A DNA stretch of 46,444 nucleotides from Thiocystis minor (GTDB taxonomy: Bacteria > Pseudomonadota > Gammaproteobacteria > Chromatiales > Chromatiaceae): contig NZ_NHSQ01000070.1 in the NCBI RefSeq assembly GCF_016653465.1, forward strand, positions 1 to 46,444. The letters run 5' to 3'. Positions within the stretch are counted from its first letter, which is position 1; every line of letters starts with the position of its first letter. The notes below the pieces were generated by a model that ran no database searches, was not told the origin of the DNA, and saw only the letters and a list, made by a program, of their open reading frames with translations. Positions 7,142 through 16,942 of this stretch are shown piece by piece. Made by a program: the position numbers and the translations under genes.

Positions 7142-8965
7142 ATGACATCCATCGCGCAGACCAGTCGCGCCCCTTCGCCGCCGGAAACCGTGGCGGCGCT
7201 TCCCGTGGGGGAAGACAGGCTGCGCGCGCTCCATCGGCTGATCGCCGGTCTAAGCCAGACCCAAATGGCGTGGATGAGCGGCTATCTCGCCGGGCTCGGC
7301 GGATTGACCGCGCCGTCCGCCGCCGAGCCGGCCCCGGCCGCCAGCATCACCGTCCTCTACGGCAGCCAGACCGGCAATGCGCGCAAGATCGCCGAGACGC
7401 TGGGCGCGCGGGCCAAGACGCAGGGTCAGGCCGTGCGCGTCCTCTCCATGGCCGATTACCGCGCCCGAGACCTGGAGCGCGAAGGGTTGCTGCTGATCGT
7501 GGTCAGCACCCACGGCGAGGGCGAACCGCCGGACGCCGCGCGCGAGCTGCACGGCTTTCTCTTCAGTCGCCGGGCGCCGCGTCTGGAGTCGGTCGAGTTC
7601 GCCGTCCTTGGGCTTGGCGATTCGAGCTATGAGCACTTCTGCAAGACTGCCCGGGACTTCGACGAGCGTCTGACGGAACTGGGCGCGCGACGGGCGATAT
7701 CCGCGCACTGGTGCGACGTGGATTTCCAGCCCGTCGCGGAACAGTGGTCCGCACAGGCGCTCAGGGAGATCGCCGAGCGCGCGGCCCCTACTCCGGCCGC
7801 GCACCGCACCGCCGAGATCCTGACACTGCCCGGCGTCACCCTGCCGCGGACGCCGTGCGTCGACCGCGAGCATCCTTATGCGGCCGCTCTGATCGAGCGC
7901 CGTCGTCTGACCACGGACAATGCCGTCGGCGACGTGCGGCACCTCGGATTCGCTATCGATTCGGCGGCTCTGGCCTTCACGCCCGGCGATGCCCTTGGCG
8001 TCTGGGTACGTAACGATCCGGCCCTGGTCCAGGACATTCTCGGGCTGACCGGTCTGTCCGCCGAGGCGCCGGTCCGGCTGGGCGACGACGACTTGAGCCT
8101 GCACGATGCCTTGGCCGAGCGTTTGGAGCTGACCCAGCTCCACCCAGGCGTCGTCCATGCCTGGTCCAGTCTCTCCGGCGATGCCGCGCTTGCCGCGCTC
8201 TGCGAGGACGCGGGGCGGCGCCGGGCCTACGCCGCCGAGCGTCAGCTCATCGACCTCATCGCGGCGCATCCGGCGCGACTCTCGGCGGACACGTTGGTCC
8301 AAGCGCTCAAGCCGCTTGCGCCAAGGCTCTATTCGATCGCCTCCAGTCAGGCCGAGCGCGACGACGAACTCGCGCTCACGCTCTCGGTCGTGCGCTACGC
8401 GGCCCAGGACCGCGATCGTCTGGGTGCGGCCTCCGGTTTCCTGGCCGACCGACTGCCGCTGGACGAAACCGCGCGGGTCTATGTCGTCGAGAACCCCGGC
8501 TTCCGGCTGCCCGAGGACGGCGACACGCCCATCATCATGATCGGCGCCGGAACCGGCATCGCGCCGTACCGCGCCTTCCTCCAGCAGCGCGCGGCCGATG
8601 GCGCGCGCGGGCGCAACTGGCTGGTCTTCGGCAACCGCCACTTCCATCGCGACTTCCTCTACCAGCTCGACTGGCTGGCCTGGCGCAAGGCGGGCTTGCT
8701 CCACCGCACCAGCCTGGCCTTCTCGCGTGACGGTGCCGAGCGACTCTACGTCCAGGATCGCCTGCGCGAGCAGGGCGCCGAGATCTACGACTGGTTGGAG
8801 CGCGGGGCGCATGTTTTTGTCTGCGGCGCCACGGCCATGGGTCGCGCGGTCCACCACGCACTGATCGACATCGTCGCCGGCATCGGGGGACAGGAGATCG
8901 AGGCGGCAAGCCAAACTATCGAGGCCCTGCTCAGTCAAGGGCGCTATCACAGGGATCTTTACTGA
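7142..8965 (+). CDS. cysJ: NADPH-sulfite reductase flavoprotein subunit CysJ
   Basis: This 607-residue diflavin reductase passes electrons from NADPH through FAD and FMN to CysI. The flavodoxin domain begins near residue 69 with VLYGSQTGNARKIAE, the FMN phosphate loop. The FAD domain has RLYSIASS near 394. The NADP domain has IGAGTGIAPYRAFLQQR near 467 and GNRHFHRDFLYQ after it. The C-terminus YHRDLY is typical. Length matches E. coli CysJ (599). A GGAG ribosome site precedes the ATG. It is the first gene of cysJIH; its TGA overlaps the cysI ATG by one base (TGATG), so translation is probably coupled. Confidence 0.96.
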   Translation: MTSIAQTSRAPSPPETVAALPVGEDRLRALHRLIAGLSQTQMAWMSGYLAGLGGLTAPSAAEPAPAASITVLYGSQTGNARKIAETLGARAKTQGQAVRVLSMADYRARDLEREGLLLIVVSTHGEGEPPDAARELHGFLFSRRAPRLESVEFAVLGLGDSSYEHFCKTARDFDERLTELGARRAISAHWCDVDFQPVAEQWSAQALREIAERAAPTPAAHRTAEILTLPGVTLPRTPCVDREHPYAAALIERRRLTTDNAVGDVRHLGFAIDSAALAFTPGDALGVWVRNDPALVQDILGLTGLSAEAPVRLGDDDLSLHDALAERLELTQLHPGVVHAWSSLSGDAALAALCEDAGRRRAYAAERQLIDLIAAHPARLSADTLVQALKPLAPRLYSIASSQAERDDELALTLSVVRYAAQDRDRLGAASGFLADRLPLDETARVYVVENPGFRLPEDGDTPIIMIGAGTGIAPYRAFLQQRAADGARGRNWLVFGNRHFHRDFLYQLDWLAWRKAGLLHRTSLAFSRDGAERLYVQDRLREQGAEIYDWLERGAHVFVCGATAMGRAVHHALIDIVAGIGGQEIEAASQTIEALLSQGRYHRDLY

Positions 8966-10647
8966 TGACGACGCAACTGCACCCCAACGAAGACATCAAG
9001 GCCCGTAGCCGCTTTTTGCGCGGCACCCTGGCCGAGAGCCTGGCCGACGACCTGACCGGCGCCTTCGCCCCGGCCGATGCGCAGATCAGCAAATTCCATG
9101 GCTTCTACGAGCAGGACGACCGCGACCAGCGCCAGGACCGCCTGGACCGCCGACTGGAGCCTTATTACAGCTTCATGCTGCGCGCCCGCCTGCCAGGCGG
9201 CGTCTGCACGCCCGCGCAATGGCTCGTCATCGACGAGATCGGCCGCACCCTGGCGAACGGCACCCTGCGACTGACCACGCGCCAGACGTTCCAGTACCAC
9301 GGCATCCTCAAGCGCGACCTCAAGGGCGTGATCCAGGGAATCAACCGGGCGCTCATCGATTCCATCGGCGGCTGCGGCGACGTCAACCGCAACGTGCTCT
9401 GCAATCCGAATCCGGTCGAATCGCGCCTGCACGCCGAGGCTCACGACTGGGCGCGGCGCATCAGCGAGCACCTGCTGCCCAAGACGCGCGCCTACCACGA
9501 GCTTTGGCTCGACGGCGAGCAGGTCGCGGGCGAGGAGTCCGAGCCGCTCTACGGCGCGACCTATCTGCCGCGCAAGTTCAAGACCGCGGTCGCCGTCCCG
9601 CCGATCAACGACGTCGACGTCTACGCCAATGACCTCGGTTTCATCGCCATCGCGGAAGCGGGCAGGCTGGTTGGGTTCAACGTCCTCGCCGGCGGCGGCA
9701 TGGGCACGACCCACCGCGACACCAGCACCTATCCGCGCCTGGCGGACAGCCTCGGCTTCCTCCCGCCCGAGCACACCCTGGCGGTGGCCGCCGCCGTCGT
9801 CTCGGTCCAGCGCGACTTCGGCAATCGTGTCGAACGCAAGCTGGCGCGGCTCAAGTACACCATCGAGACCCTGGGGCTCGACCGCTTTCGCGCGGAGGTC
9901 GAGGAGCGCGCCGGCGTCCGCTTCGAGCCGGCGCGGCCGATCCGCTTCAGCGAGCGCGGCGACCGCTACGGCTGGGTCGAGGGCCATGACGGGCGGCGGC
10001 ATCTGACGCTCTTCATCGAGAACGGGCGGGTTATCGACCGCCCCGGCGCGACCATGATGACCGGCCTGCGCGAGATTGCCCGGATCCACCAGGGCGACTT
10101 CCGCATCACCCCGAGTCAGAACCTCATCGTGGCCGGCGTCGCGCCCGAGCAGGCCGACTGCATCGAAACCCTCGCCCGCGAGCATGGGCTGATTCAGGAC
10201 CAGCGCTCGCGGGTCAGGCTCCAGGGCATCGCCTGCGTCGCCCTGCCGACCTGTCCTCAGGCCATGGCCGAGGCCGAACGCAGCTTCCCGGAGATCGTCG
10301 GTGCGGTGGAGGCGCTGATCGCGCGGCACGGGCTGGGCGATCTCGATCTGCACCTGCGCATGACCGGCTGCCCCAATGGCTGTGCACGTCCGTTCCTCGC
10401 CGAGGTCGGGCTCGTCGGCAAGGCGCCTGGCCGCTACAACCTCCTGCTCGGCGGCGACGACCGCGGCACCCGGCTCAACCGTCTCTATCAGGAGAACCTG
10501 AGCGAGGCCCAGATTCTCGATTCGCTCGACGGGCTGCTCGGCCGCTATGCCGTCGAGCGCGAGCCGGATGAGCGATTCGGCGACTTCGTGATCCGCGCCG
10601 GCATCGTCCGGCCCGTGATCGATCCAGCGAGAGACTTCCATGAGTAA
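8965..10647 (+). CDS. cysI: Sulfite reductase hemoprotein subunit CysI
   Basis: This 560-residue siroheme/4Fe-4S protein reduces sulfite to sulfide with six electrons. The cluster cysteines are C424 and C430 (ACVALPTC) and C469 and C473 ([11 protein letters not shown]), the C-x5-C and C-x3-C pattern of the family. N-terminal siroheme and substrate residues include [13 protein letters not shown] and the [10 protein letters not shown] block. Length is close to E. coli CysI (570). It starts one base inside the cysJ stop and its last eight bases overlap the cysH start, so the three genes form one tight operon under probable CysB control. Confidence 0.96.
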   Translation: MTTQLHPNEDIKARSRFLRGTLAESLADDLTGAFAPADAQISKFHGFYEQDDRDQRQDRLDRRLEPYYSFMLRARLPGGVCTPAQWLVIDEIGRTLANGTLRLTTRQTFQYHGILKRDLKGVIQGINRALIDSIGGCGDVNRNVLCNPNPVESRLHAEAHDWARRISEHLLPKTRAYHELWLDGEQVAGEESEPLYGATYLPRKFKTAVAVPPINDVDVYANDLGFIAIAEAGRLVGFNVLAGGGMGTTHRDTSTYPRLADSLGFLPPEHTLAVAAAVVSVQRDFGNRVERKLARLKYTIETLGLDRFRAEVEERAGVRFEPARPIRFSERGDRYGWVEGHDGRRHLTLFIENGRVIDRPGATMMTGLREIARIHQGDFRITPSQNLIVAGVAPEQADCIETLAREHGLIQDQRSRVRLQGIACVALPTCPQAMAEAERSFPEIVGAVEALIARHGLGDLDLHLRMTGCPNGCARPFLAEVGLVGKAPGRYNLLLGGDDRGTRLNRLYQENLSEAQILDSLDGLLGRYAVEREPDERFGDFVIRAGIVRPVIDPARDFHE

Positions 10648-11371
10648 GCCATTGCAGAACGTTTGGACAGACCTCGGGGCCGAGCGCCAAGCGGACTTCA
10701 TCGCGTCCGCCAACGGACATCTGAGCGGACTGAGCGCGCAGGAGCGGGTTGCCTGGGCGATGGACCAGCTCCCCGGCAACCACATGCTCTCCTCCAGCTT
10801 CGGCGTCCAGGCCGCGGTTATGCTGCACCTGGTCACCTCGGTCGCGCCGCGTATCCCCGTCGTCTTCGTCGACACCGGCTATCTCTTCCCCGAGACCTAC
10901 CGCTTCGTCGACGAACTGACCGAGCGGCTGGATCTCAACCTGCACGTCTACCGCTCGCCCCTGTCCTCCGCATGGCTGGAGGCGCGGCATGGAAGGCTCT
11001 GGGAGAGCGGCCTGGACGGCATCGAGCACTACAACCGCCTCAACAAGGTCGAACCCATGCGCCAGGCGCTGAAAGAGCTGGAGGTCGGGAGCTGGTTCGC
11101 CGGACTGCGCCGGGACCAGTCCAACAGCCGCAAGGCGGTTCCGGTGCTCGCGAGTAAGGACGGTCGCTTCAAGCTCCATCCCATCGTCGACTGGCGCGAC
11201 CGGGACGTTTATCGGTACCTCAAGCGACACGATTTGCCCTACCACCCGCTGTGGGAGCAGGGCTATGTCTCCGTCGGGGATGTGCACACGACTCGGCGGC
11301 TGGAGCCGGGAATGCTGGCGGAAGAGACCCGGTTCTTTGGGCTCAAGCGGGAGTGCGGGTTGCATGAGTAA
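10640..11371 (+). CDS. cysH: Phosphoadenylyl-sulfate (PAPS) reductase CysH
   Basis: This 243-residue cytosolic enzyme reduces PAPS to sulfite and PAP using thioredoxin. The P-loop-like [14 protein letters not shown], the [15 protein letters not shown] block and the catalytic C-terminal ECGLH (Cys239) are all present. The pairs of cysteines that bind the 4Fe-4S cluster of APS reductases are missing, and [13 protein letters not shown] is the PAPS-type sequence, so I call it PAPS- rather than APS-specific. Last gene of cysJIH. The cysteine supply role implies that cysD/N/C for PAPS synthesis are elsewhere in the genome. Confidence 0.94.
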   Translation: MSKPLQNVWTDLGAERQADFIASANGHLSGLSAQERVAWAMDQLPGNHMLSSSFGVQAAVMLHLVTSVAPRIPVVFVDTGYLFPETYRFVDELTERLDLNLHVYRSPLSSAWLEARHGRLWESGLDGIEHYNRLNKVEPMRQALKELEVGSWFAGLRRDQSNSRKAVPVLASKDGRFKLHPIVDWRDRDVYRYLKRHDLPYHPLWEQGYVSVGDVHTTRRLEPGMLAEETRFFGLKRECGLHE

Positions 11372-11482
11372 CAGCCTCGCCGCTCTGAAGGACGGCGATT
11401 CCTAAGCCGCTACGCGCAAGCACGCTCGCCGGGCGGCGCGGAAACCCCGGCGGCGCTTCGGTGTGGCACCGGAAAGCGTGCT

Positions 11483-11517
11483 GCGGTCGCCAACGCCGTG
11501 AAGACACGGGCGACCGC
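11483..11517. terminator. Stem-loop between convergent cysH and the TTC38-like gene
   Basis: GCGGTCGCC (11483-11491) and GGCGACCGC (11509-11517) form a perfect 9-base stem with a 17-base loop, six bases beyond the stop codon of the minus-strand gene. A second inverted pair (AGCACGCT/AGCGTGCT) lies just before it. There is no T-run, so a rho-independent role is uncertain, although the convergent position suits a bidirectional terminator. Confidence 0.4.
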
Positions 11518-11523
11518 AACGGC

Positions 11524-12858
11524 TCAAGCGACCTGACGCCAGGGCACCTCGCCGGCTCTCGCGGCAAGGGCACGGGCACTCGCGCTGTTCGGCTTGAGAT
11601 CGGTCCGCTCGGCAATCAGCGCCCGTGCCAAGGCGAGTTGCCCATCCCGCAGCGCGGCCTCGATCAAGGTCAGATCGATCAGATCCCGTTGGGCATGGCT
11701 GCCGCCGAACCGATTGGCCCGATCCCGGACGGGGCGCAGCAGACGGACCGTCTTGGCATAGTCGCCTGCGCCGAAGGCATGGATCGCGCGGGTGACCGGG
11801 GATCCGACCTCGCCCACGAAGAGGCGGTTGTCGCCCGCGTCCTGCACGGCGCGTTCCTGTGCCGCGAAGACCCGTTGGGCGGCCTCGCGCCGCTGCGCGC
11901 CCGTAAAGGCCATCATGGCGTGGGCGTCGTTGAAGGCGTAGTTGCCCGCGTCCGCAATCGGCTCCCAGCCGTCCGCCACGGCCTGCCAACGCGCGCCGAG
12001 CGGGATGTCCCGAAGCGTCAGGCGCCACAGGAGCGCCGAAGCGTCGACCATGTCGAGCACAACCCGGGAGCGCGGTCCGTAGATGGGGCCGTCGAACAGC
12101 CGCAGCACCTCGTTCACCTCGTCCCGCTCCAGGTGATAGAGCGCCAAGTGCCACCAGAGGTGCACCGCGAAGAAGTTGTCGACGGACCAGGCGTCCGAAT
12201 CGCTTCGCAGCCAGTCGATGCCCTCGCTCGGGCGGCCCTGCATCTCCAGGACATGGGCCACGGCGTGCCAGGCCCAGGCGTCCTGTCGCTCCAGCTCGAC
12301 CGCGCGCCGCCCCGCGGCCTCGGCACGCGCGTAGAGCCCGGTCTCCTCCAGTCCGAAGGCGTGCATCCCGGCGATGACGTGATAGCCGGGCATCTCGGCG
12401 GACCAGGCAGGGAGCGCGCGCGCGATGCGGTCGCGGAGCAAACGGGTCGAGCCCGTGTAGAAGTCCACCAGATGACCGATCTGCAGCGCGAGGATGTCGC
12501 GCGGGTGGTCGATGGCGATGTCCTCCAGGATCCGCGAGGCGGCCTGCCACTCGCTGCCCAAGAGGTGCTGCACGACGGTCAGATGGACACGCTCGCGCGC
12601 CGTGCTCGGTAGGGTTTTGGCCGTCTCCAGATCCGCGCGGGCCACGGCGAACCCGTCCGGCTCGGTCCCCAGCAGATGCAGATAGGCATGAAGGACGTGG
12701 GCCATGACGAATTCCGGACTCCGCCGAACCGTCTGCTCCGTGGTCGCCACCGGGTCGCCCCGATAGCATTGAAACTCCTGGAGCGCCTGCCGATAGAGAT
12801 CGGCCGCGGTCGCACCAGCGCCGCTCATGGGAAGGCCGAGGGCATCGTTTCGGGTCAT
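11524..12858 (-). CDS. Tetratricopeptide repeat protein 38 (TTC38)-like protein
   Basis: This is a 444-residue helical-repeat protein. Family-type stretches include a GYHVIAGMHAFGLEE block (157-171), WAWHAVAHVLEMQG, DNFFAVHLWWHLALYHLE and YAFNDAHAMMAFTGA. The HVLEMQ and HLWWHLALYHLE helices carry regularly spaced histidines conserved in this family. TTC38-like proteins occur from bacteria to humans, and their biochemical role is not established. The start is well supported by an AGGAGGAA ribosome site. It is monocistronic as seen here, convergent with cysJIH and divergent from the flavin oxidoreductase. Confidence 0.85.
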   Translation of the reverse strand: MTRNDALGLPMSGAGATAADLYRQALQEFQCYRGDPVATTEQTVRRSPEFVMAHVLHAYLHLLGTEPDGFAVARADLETAKTLPSTARERVHLTVVQHLLGSEWQAASRILEDIAIDHPRDILALQIGHLVDFYTGSTRLLRDRIARALPAWSAEMPGYHVIAGMHAFGLEETGLYARAEAAGRRAVELERQDAWAWHAVAHVLEMQGRPSEGIDWLRSDSDAWSVDNFFAVHLWWHLALYHLERDEVNEVLRLFDGPIYGPRSRVVLDMVDASALLWRLTLRDIPLGARWQAVADGWEPIADAGNYAFNDAHAMMAFTGAQRREAAQRVFAAQERAVQDAGDNRLFVGEVGSPVTRAIHAFGAGDYAKTVRLLRPVRDRANRFGGSHAQRDLIDLTLIEAALRDGQLALARALIAERTDLKPNSASARALAARAGEVPWRQVA

Positions 12859-13235
12859 CGCGATTCCTCCTCACTCGGGTTGGTCTATTCGGTTGATCCA
12901 CCGGGATGCTCCCATGTTGAAGATAGCCTACGACCTGCCCGTCATGGGGCCGTGAAACCTGCGTGAAAATTGGGGAAAAAATGCCATTCAGATCATTCGC
13001 CCGACCCCAGCGGACACGCCGTTGGCGAACGAATCCCGGAACACGAATGCGGGCGAATCGATCATTTCGCGCGGAAGATCGATGATAGATTAGGCGTTTA
13101 GGTAGTTGTACCTAGATCTCGACCGTTCCGCGCGAGGGTTCGAGTGTCTACACTTCTGAGGTCATGAGCACAGACGTACCCGATGGATTGCGCGCCCGCT
13201 CAGGGTCTGTCCCCAATGCCAACAGGTATACGAGC
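12859..13235. promoter_or_regulatory. Divergent spacer between the TTC38-like gene and the flavin oxidoreductase
   Basis: This 377-base spacer has no gene I can support, although a frame open from an ATG at 13164 could extend the oxidoreductase. It contains a near-perfect inverted pair, GATCATTCGCCCG and CGGGCGAATCGATC, either side of a 60-base interval, and a symmetric operator-like site at 13099-13114. Both flanking genes must be driven from here. Confidence 0.45.
13099..13114. promoter_or_regulatory. Symmetric operator-like site upstream of the flavin oxidoreductase
   Basis: TAGGTA, a four-base gap (GTTG) and TACCTA form a perfect dyad about 50 bases upstream of the first possible start of the oxidoreductase frame. 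The size and spacing are those of a dimeric activator or repressor site. I cannot name the regulator and none is encoded next to it. Confidence 0.4.
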
Positions 13236-14642
13236 ATGATCAAATCGCACACGCAAAACCTTCAGACGTTCGGCTCCAAACTGTCCGGTCGTGTCCTGCT
13301 TCCCGCCGATCCGGACTATGAGCAGGCCCGCCAGATCTGGAATGCAATGATCGACCGCCGCCCCGCCGTGATCGTCCAATGCGCCGATCCCGACGACGCA
13401 CGCCTTGCGCTGCACTTCGCGCGGGAGCACGACCTCGAGATCGCCATTCGCGGCGGCGGGCACAACATCGCCGGCAATGGCATCTGCGACGGCGGTTTGT
13501 TGATCGATTTTTCCGGCCTGCGCGCCGTCGAGGTCGATCCCGATGCCCGCATTGCCCGGGTACAGCCCGGCGCAACGCTGGCGGACCTGGACGAGGCCAC
13601 CCAACGCCATGGCCTGGCCACGCCGGTCGGCGTCAACTCGACGACCGGGGTCGCGGGACTGACCCTCGGCGGCGGTTTCGGCTGGCTCACGCGCCGGCAT
13701 GGCTTGACGGTGGACAACCTGCTGTCGGCCGATGTCGTCACCGCCGACGGCCGCCTGCTGCACGCCAGCGCCGACGAGAACGCCGACCTCTTCTGGGGTC
13801 TGCGCGGTGGCGGCGGAAATTTCGGCATCGTCACCGGGTTCGAGTTTCGGCTGCACCCGGTCGGCCCGGACATCCTCGCCGGCCTGGTCGTCTATCCGCT
13901 GGAGCAGGGTGAGCGGGTCTTGCGCAGCTACCGCGAATACGTTCACACCGCGCCGGAATCGGTGAGCGCCTGGATCGTGATTCGACAGGCGCCGCCGCTG
14001 CCCTTCCTGCCGGCCGAGGCGCATGGTCGAAAGGTCGTCGTGCTGGCGATCGCCAGCACCGCTCCGCCCGCGGAAGCGGAGACCCTGGTCGCTCCGCTGC
14101 AGCACATGGGCGATCCACTCGGCGTTCACCTCGGGATGCAGCCCTTTGCGCAGTGGCAGAAGGCCTTCGACCCGCTGCTGACACCGGGCGCCCGCAACTA
14201 TTGGAAGTCTCACAACTTCAGCGAGCTGGACGACGGGCTGTTGGATGCCATGGTCGCCGGCGGACACCGTTTGCCTACCCCCGACTGCGAGATCTTCGTC
14301 GCCCATCTCGGGGGCGCCCCCAATCGGGTGTTGCCGCAGGACACCGCCTACGCGCAGCGCGACGCTCATTTCGTGATGAACATCCACGGGCGCTGGCATC
14401 AGGCGAGCGACGATGCCGCGGGGATCGCCTGGGCGCGCGAGGTCTTCACTGCCTGCGCGCCCTTCGCGTCCTCGGGGGCCTATACCAACTTCATGACCTC
14501 CGACGAAGCCGGGCGACTCGAGACGGCTTATGGCGCCAATTTAGGTCGACTGCAGCAAGTCAAGCAGCGCTATGACCCCGACAACGTCTTTCATCTCAAT
14601 CCGAACATCCGCCCCCAAGGGGCCGCGCCGGCCGCCGGATAA
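13236..14642 (+). CDS. FAD-binding oxidoreductase of the berberine-bridge/6-hydroxynicotine oxidase type
   Basis: This is a 468-residue flavoprotein with the PCMH-type FAD-binding domain (about 40-215) and the BBE C-terminal segment. IRGGGHNIAGN carries His76, the usual 8-alpha-histidyl FAD attachment. The second attachment cysteine of true berberine-bridge enzymes is absent from the VNSTTGVAGLTLGGGFGW stretch, so single covalent linkage is predicted. WGLRGGGGNFGIVTGFEF and the C-terminal YDPDNVFHLNPNI are classic. Substrate unknown. The frame stays open 24 codons upstream to an ATG at 13164; I prefer MIKSHTQN at 13236 because the extra residues are not family-like, but neither start has a strong ribosome site. 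Confidence 0.88.
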   Translation: MIKSHTQNLQTFGSKLSGRVLLPADPDYEQARQIWNAMIDRRPAVIVQCADPDDARLALHFAREHDLEIAIRGGGHNIAGNGICDGGLLIDFSGLRAVEVDPDARIARVQPGATLADLDEATQRHGLATPVGVNSTTGVAGLTLGGGFGWLTRRHGLTVDNLLSADVVTADGRLLHASADENADLFWGLRGGGGNFGIVTGFEFRLHPVGPDILAGLVVYPLEQGERVLRSYREYVHTAPESVSAWIVIRQAPPLPFLPAEAHGRKVVVLAIASTAPPAEAETLVAPLQHMGDPLGVHLGMQPFAQWQKAFDPLLTPGARNYWKSHNFSELDDGLLDAMVAGGHRLPTPDCEIFVAHLGGAPNRVLPQDTAYAQRDAHFVMNIHGRWHQASDDAAGIAWAREVFTACAPFASSGAYTNFMTSDEAGRLETAYGANLGRLQQVKQRYDPDNVFHLNPNIRPQGAAPAAG

Positions 14643-14666
14643 CCGATGACCTCGGGAAAAGCCGTC

Positions 14667-14775
14667 GAACCGCAAAGGCGCAAAGGACACCAGGATTTCT
14701 CAATGGATTGAAGCGAGCAGCGCGATCGTCCGGCGATGCTCGCAACACCCCGTCTCCCGCGCGTCTTTGCGGTTC
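14667..14775. repeat. Long inverted repeat, GAACCGCAAAGGCGC type
   Basis: GAACCGCAAAGGCGC (14667-14681) pairs with GCGTCTTTGCGGTTC (14761-14775) with one mismatch in 15. The unit lies 25 bases after the oxidoreductase stop. A CGCAAAG-rich palindrome of this kind looks like a dispersed intergenic repeat; no second copy was seen in this window. Confidence 0.55.
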
Positions 14776-14906
14776 CGTTTCCACATACCCCCCGGTGTCA
14801 GGATAGAAGTCGCCTCCCTCTGGGAGGAAGTGTGTGAGGATGGGGCATCACCGTCCTGGGGCGCGGCGCGAGCGCGCCGGCACCGGGACGCACGCAGAGG
14901 CGACGG

Positions 14907-15810
14907 ATTTTGAAGACCGACTCGGACGAACTGCAAGCCGGCATCCCGACCAAGATGCCCCCCAATCCCGTCAGCGTGCCCGTTGTTGGCGCGCGAGGTC
15001 GGGATTCCCCGTGACACCCTCGACGGCTGGCGCCGTCAAGCCGGTGACCCGGCAGGGCGGACGACTACGCCAACACGCCCCAACGCAGCCGCGCCGAGCG
15101 CACCGAGCGCGCGCCGATCAAGCCGTTGTCCAAGGCGTTGCCGCGCCAGGACCAGGCGCTGGCGGAGGCGGCGACCTTGTGGTTGCTCCAAAAAACCGTC
15201 CGGGCGATCTGGGAGGAGCCCGCGGGCGTGCCCTCGCCCACGCCCGGCGTGTGCAGGCGAGCGGGTGGATCGGCGAGGCGGTCAGCGCGCGCCCCCTGCA
15301 ACGCTGGCGCCAGGCGGGCGCCATCCCGGGCGATCGGCGGCGACGCGAGCACCGCTCGGGCGAGCCGGGCGCACCCCGGCCAACCGCCTCACGTCCGCCG
15401 AGCGGAGCGCCATCCTGACGGTGGCCAACCCGGCGGAAGTCGCCCATCGGTCCCCGCACCCGAGCGTCCCGGCGCTCGCCGATCAGGGCCGCGACCTGGC
15501 CGCGGAAGCGACCTTCGGCCGGGTGCTGCGGGCCGCCGACCAGCTCGCCCGCCGCGTCCGGCCCCCATCAGGTCTGGAGTTGGGACATCACCGATTTGGC
15601 CACCAGGGTGCGGGGAACCTTTTTCTCTCTGTCCCCGATCATGGATGTCTTCAGCCGCAAGAGCGTCGGCCGGGAGGTCGACCCGAACGAATCCGCCGAG
15701 CCGGCGGCCAGTGTCTTCCGTCAGGCCCATCGGCGCGAGGAGGTGCGCGCTGACGCCTGGGTGCGGCAGTCGGATAACGGGGCGCCCATGAAAGGCGCCA
15801 CCAGGGGTTT
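14907..15810 (+). pseudogene. Decayed IS3-type transposase
   Basis: Pieces of one transposase appear in successive different frames. Near 14983 the reading is LAREVGIPRDTLDGWRRQAG, a helix-turn-helix like that of IS3-type OrfA. Near 15395-15540 it is LTSAERSAILTVANPAEV and later EATFGRVLRAADQLA, which is OrfB. Near 15580-15800 it is VWSWDITDLATRVRG, IMDVFSRKSVGREVDP and SDNGAPMKGAT, the DDE core around two catalytic aspartates. Several frameshifts separate them and the last part of the catalytic domain is missing. Terminal repeats were not found. It separates the oxidoreductase from the pirin gene and is an inert relic. Confidence 0.75.
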
Positions 15811-15965
15811 CATGGATGGGATCTCGAGAACGTCTTCGAGAAACTCAAGCCATTTGGAATTTATCTTTGCCGAAGGACTCCATCTGGGTGAGGCCGAGCG
15901 CCAGGAGAGCCGGGCCGCGGCCACCCATACCCTTTGGCAACTTGCCGTTTGAGAGAGGAGCAACC

Positions 15966-16814
15966 ATGCAGACCATGACCCTCGAACGTATCCTGACCGC
16001 CATGCCCGCCTCCGATGGGGGCGGCGTCAAACTTTACCGGATCGTCGGCCCCGACGGGATGCGCGGCCTGGATCCCTTCCTGCTGCTCGACGAGTTCGGC
16101 TCGGACGCGGCGGACGACTACATTGCCGGCTTTCCGCCTCATCCGCACCGGGGCTTCGAGACCGTGACCTATATGTTGGAGGGGCGGATGCTCCATGAGG
16201 ATCATCTTGGCCACCAAGGCCTGCTGTCCTCGGGCGGGGTGCAATGGATGACCGCCGGACGCGGGGTCATCCACTCCGAGATGCCGCAGCAGGAGTCCGG
16301 ACGCATGCATGGACTTCAACTCTGGATCAATCTGCCTGCCAAAAACAAGCTCGTCGCTCCGGCGTATCGGCATCTCCCGGCGGAAGCCATCCCGGTAGCA
16401 ACCCTGGCGAATGGGATCCAGGTCAAGGTGATCGCCGGGGGCTTCGCGGAGGGCGACACCCACCTCGTCGGCGCGGCGCGGGGCATCGCCACGGATCCGC
16501 TCTATTTGGATGTGCGGTTACCGGTTCAGACTGAGCTGGCGGTTCCGATCCCGGCGGGGCACCGCGCGCTGGTGTATCTGATCGCGGGTCGACTCCAGAT
16601 CGCCGGCCAGGAGCTGGTGCCTCGGCAGATGGCGGTGCTGGGCGCGGGAGATGGCATTGGACTCAAGGCGGGAAAGACGGAAGTCCACGCCCTGGTCCTA
16701 GCTGCCCGTCCGTTGGGCGAACCGATCGCCCATCATGGACCCTTCGTCATGAATACTCAGGAAGAAATCGCGCAGGCGATCAAGGATTATGAGCAGGGCC
16801 GACTGGTGGCCTAA
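15966..16814 (+). CDS. Pirin family protein
   Basis: This 282-residue bicupin begins MQTMTLERIL. The N-terminal cupin holds the pirin metal site: His59 and His61 (PPHPHRGFETVTY), His103 and Glu105 (AGRGVIHSEMP). The HGLQLWINLPAKNK block is also typical. Pirins bind iron; bacterial members have been linked to quercetinase-like dioxygenation or to redox sensing, and the role here is unknown. A strong ribosome site, GAGAGGAG, at 15952-15959 fixes the start. It stands alone directly behind the transposase relic and converges on the hydrolase gene. Confidence 0.92.
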   Translation: MQTMTLERILTAMPASDGGGVKLYRIVGPDGMRGLDPFLLLDEFGSDAADDYIAGFPPHPHRGFETVTYMLEGRMLHEDHLGHQGLLSSGGVQWMTAGRGVIHSEMPQQESGRMHGLQLWINLPAKNKLVAPAYRHLPAEAIPVATLANGIQVKVIAGGFAEGDTHLVGAARGIATDPLYLDVRLPVQTELAVPIPAGHRALVYLIAGRLQIAGQELVPRQMAVLGAGDGIGLKAGKTEVHALVLAARPLGEPIAHHGPFVMNTQEEIAQAIKDYEQGRLVA

Positions 16815-16942
16815 GCGGCATCGGCAATCCGGCATTGAAGAGTGCCGGGACGCCATCGCGACCGCTGGGATTCGGTGAACTTGTACCCCAGCGCGATGAG
16901 GCGAGCAGCAGGGCCATCCAGTCGAGTCAGGCAACCCTGGCG

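Noticed and set aside
7250-10875. Two long minus-strand frames (566 and 638 codons)
   Set aside because: Antisense shadows of cysJ, cysI and the start of cysH.
16829-16848. CCGGCA/TGCCGG stem after pirin as a terminator
   Set aside because: Only six base pairs and no T-run; too weak to list as a feature.
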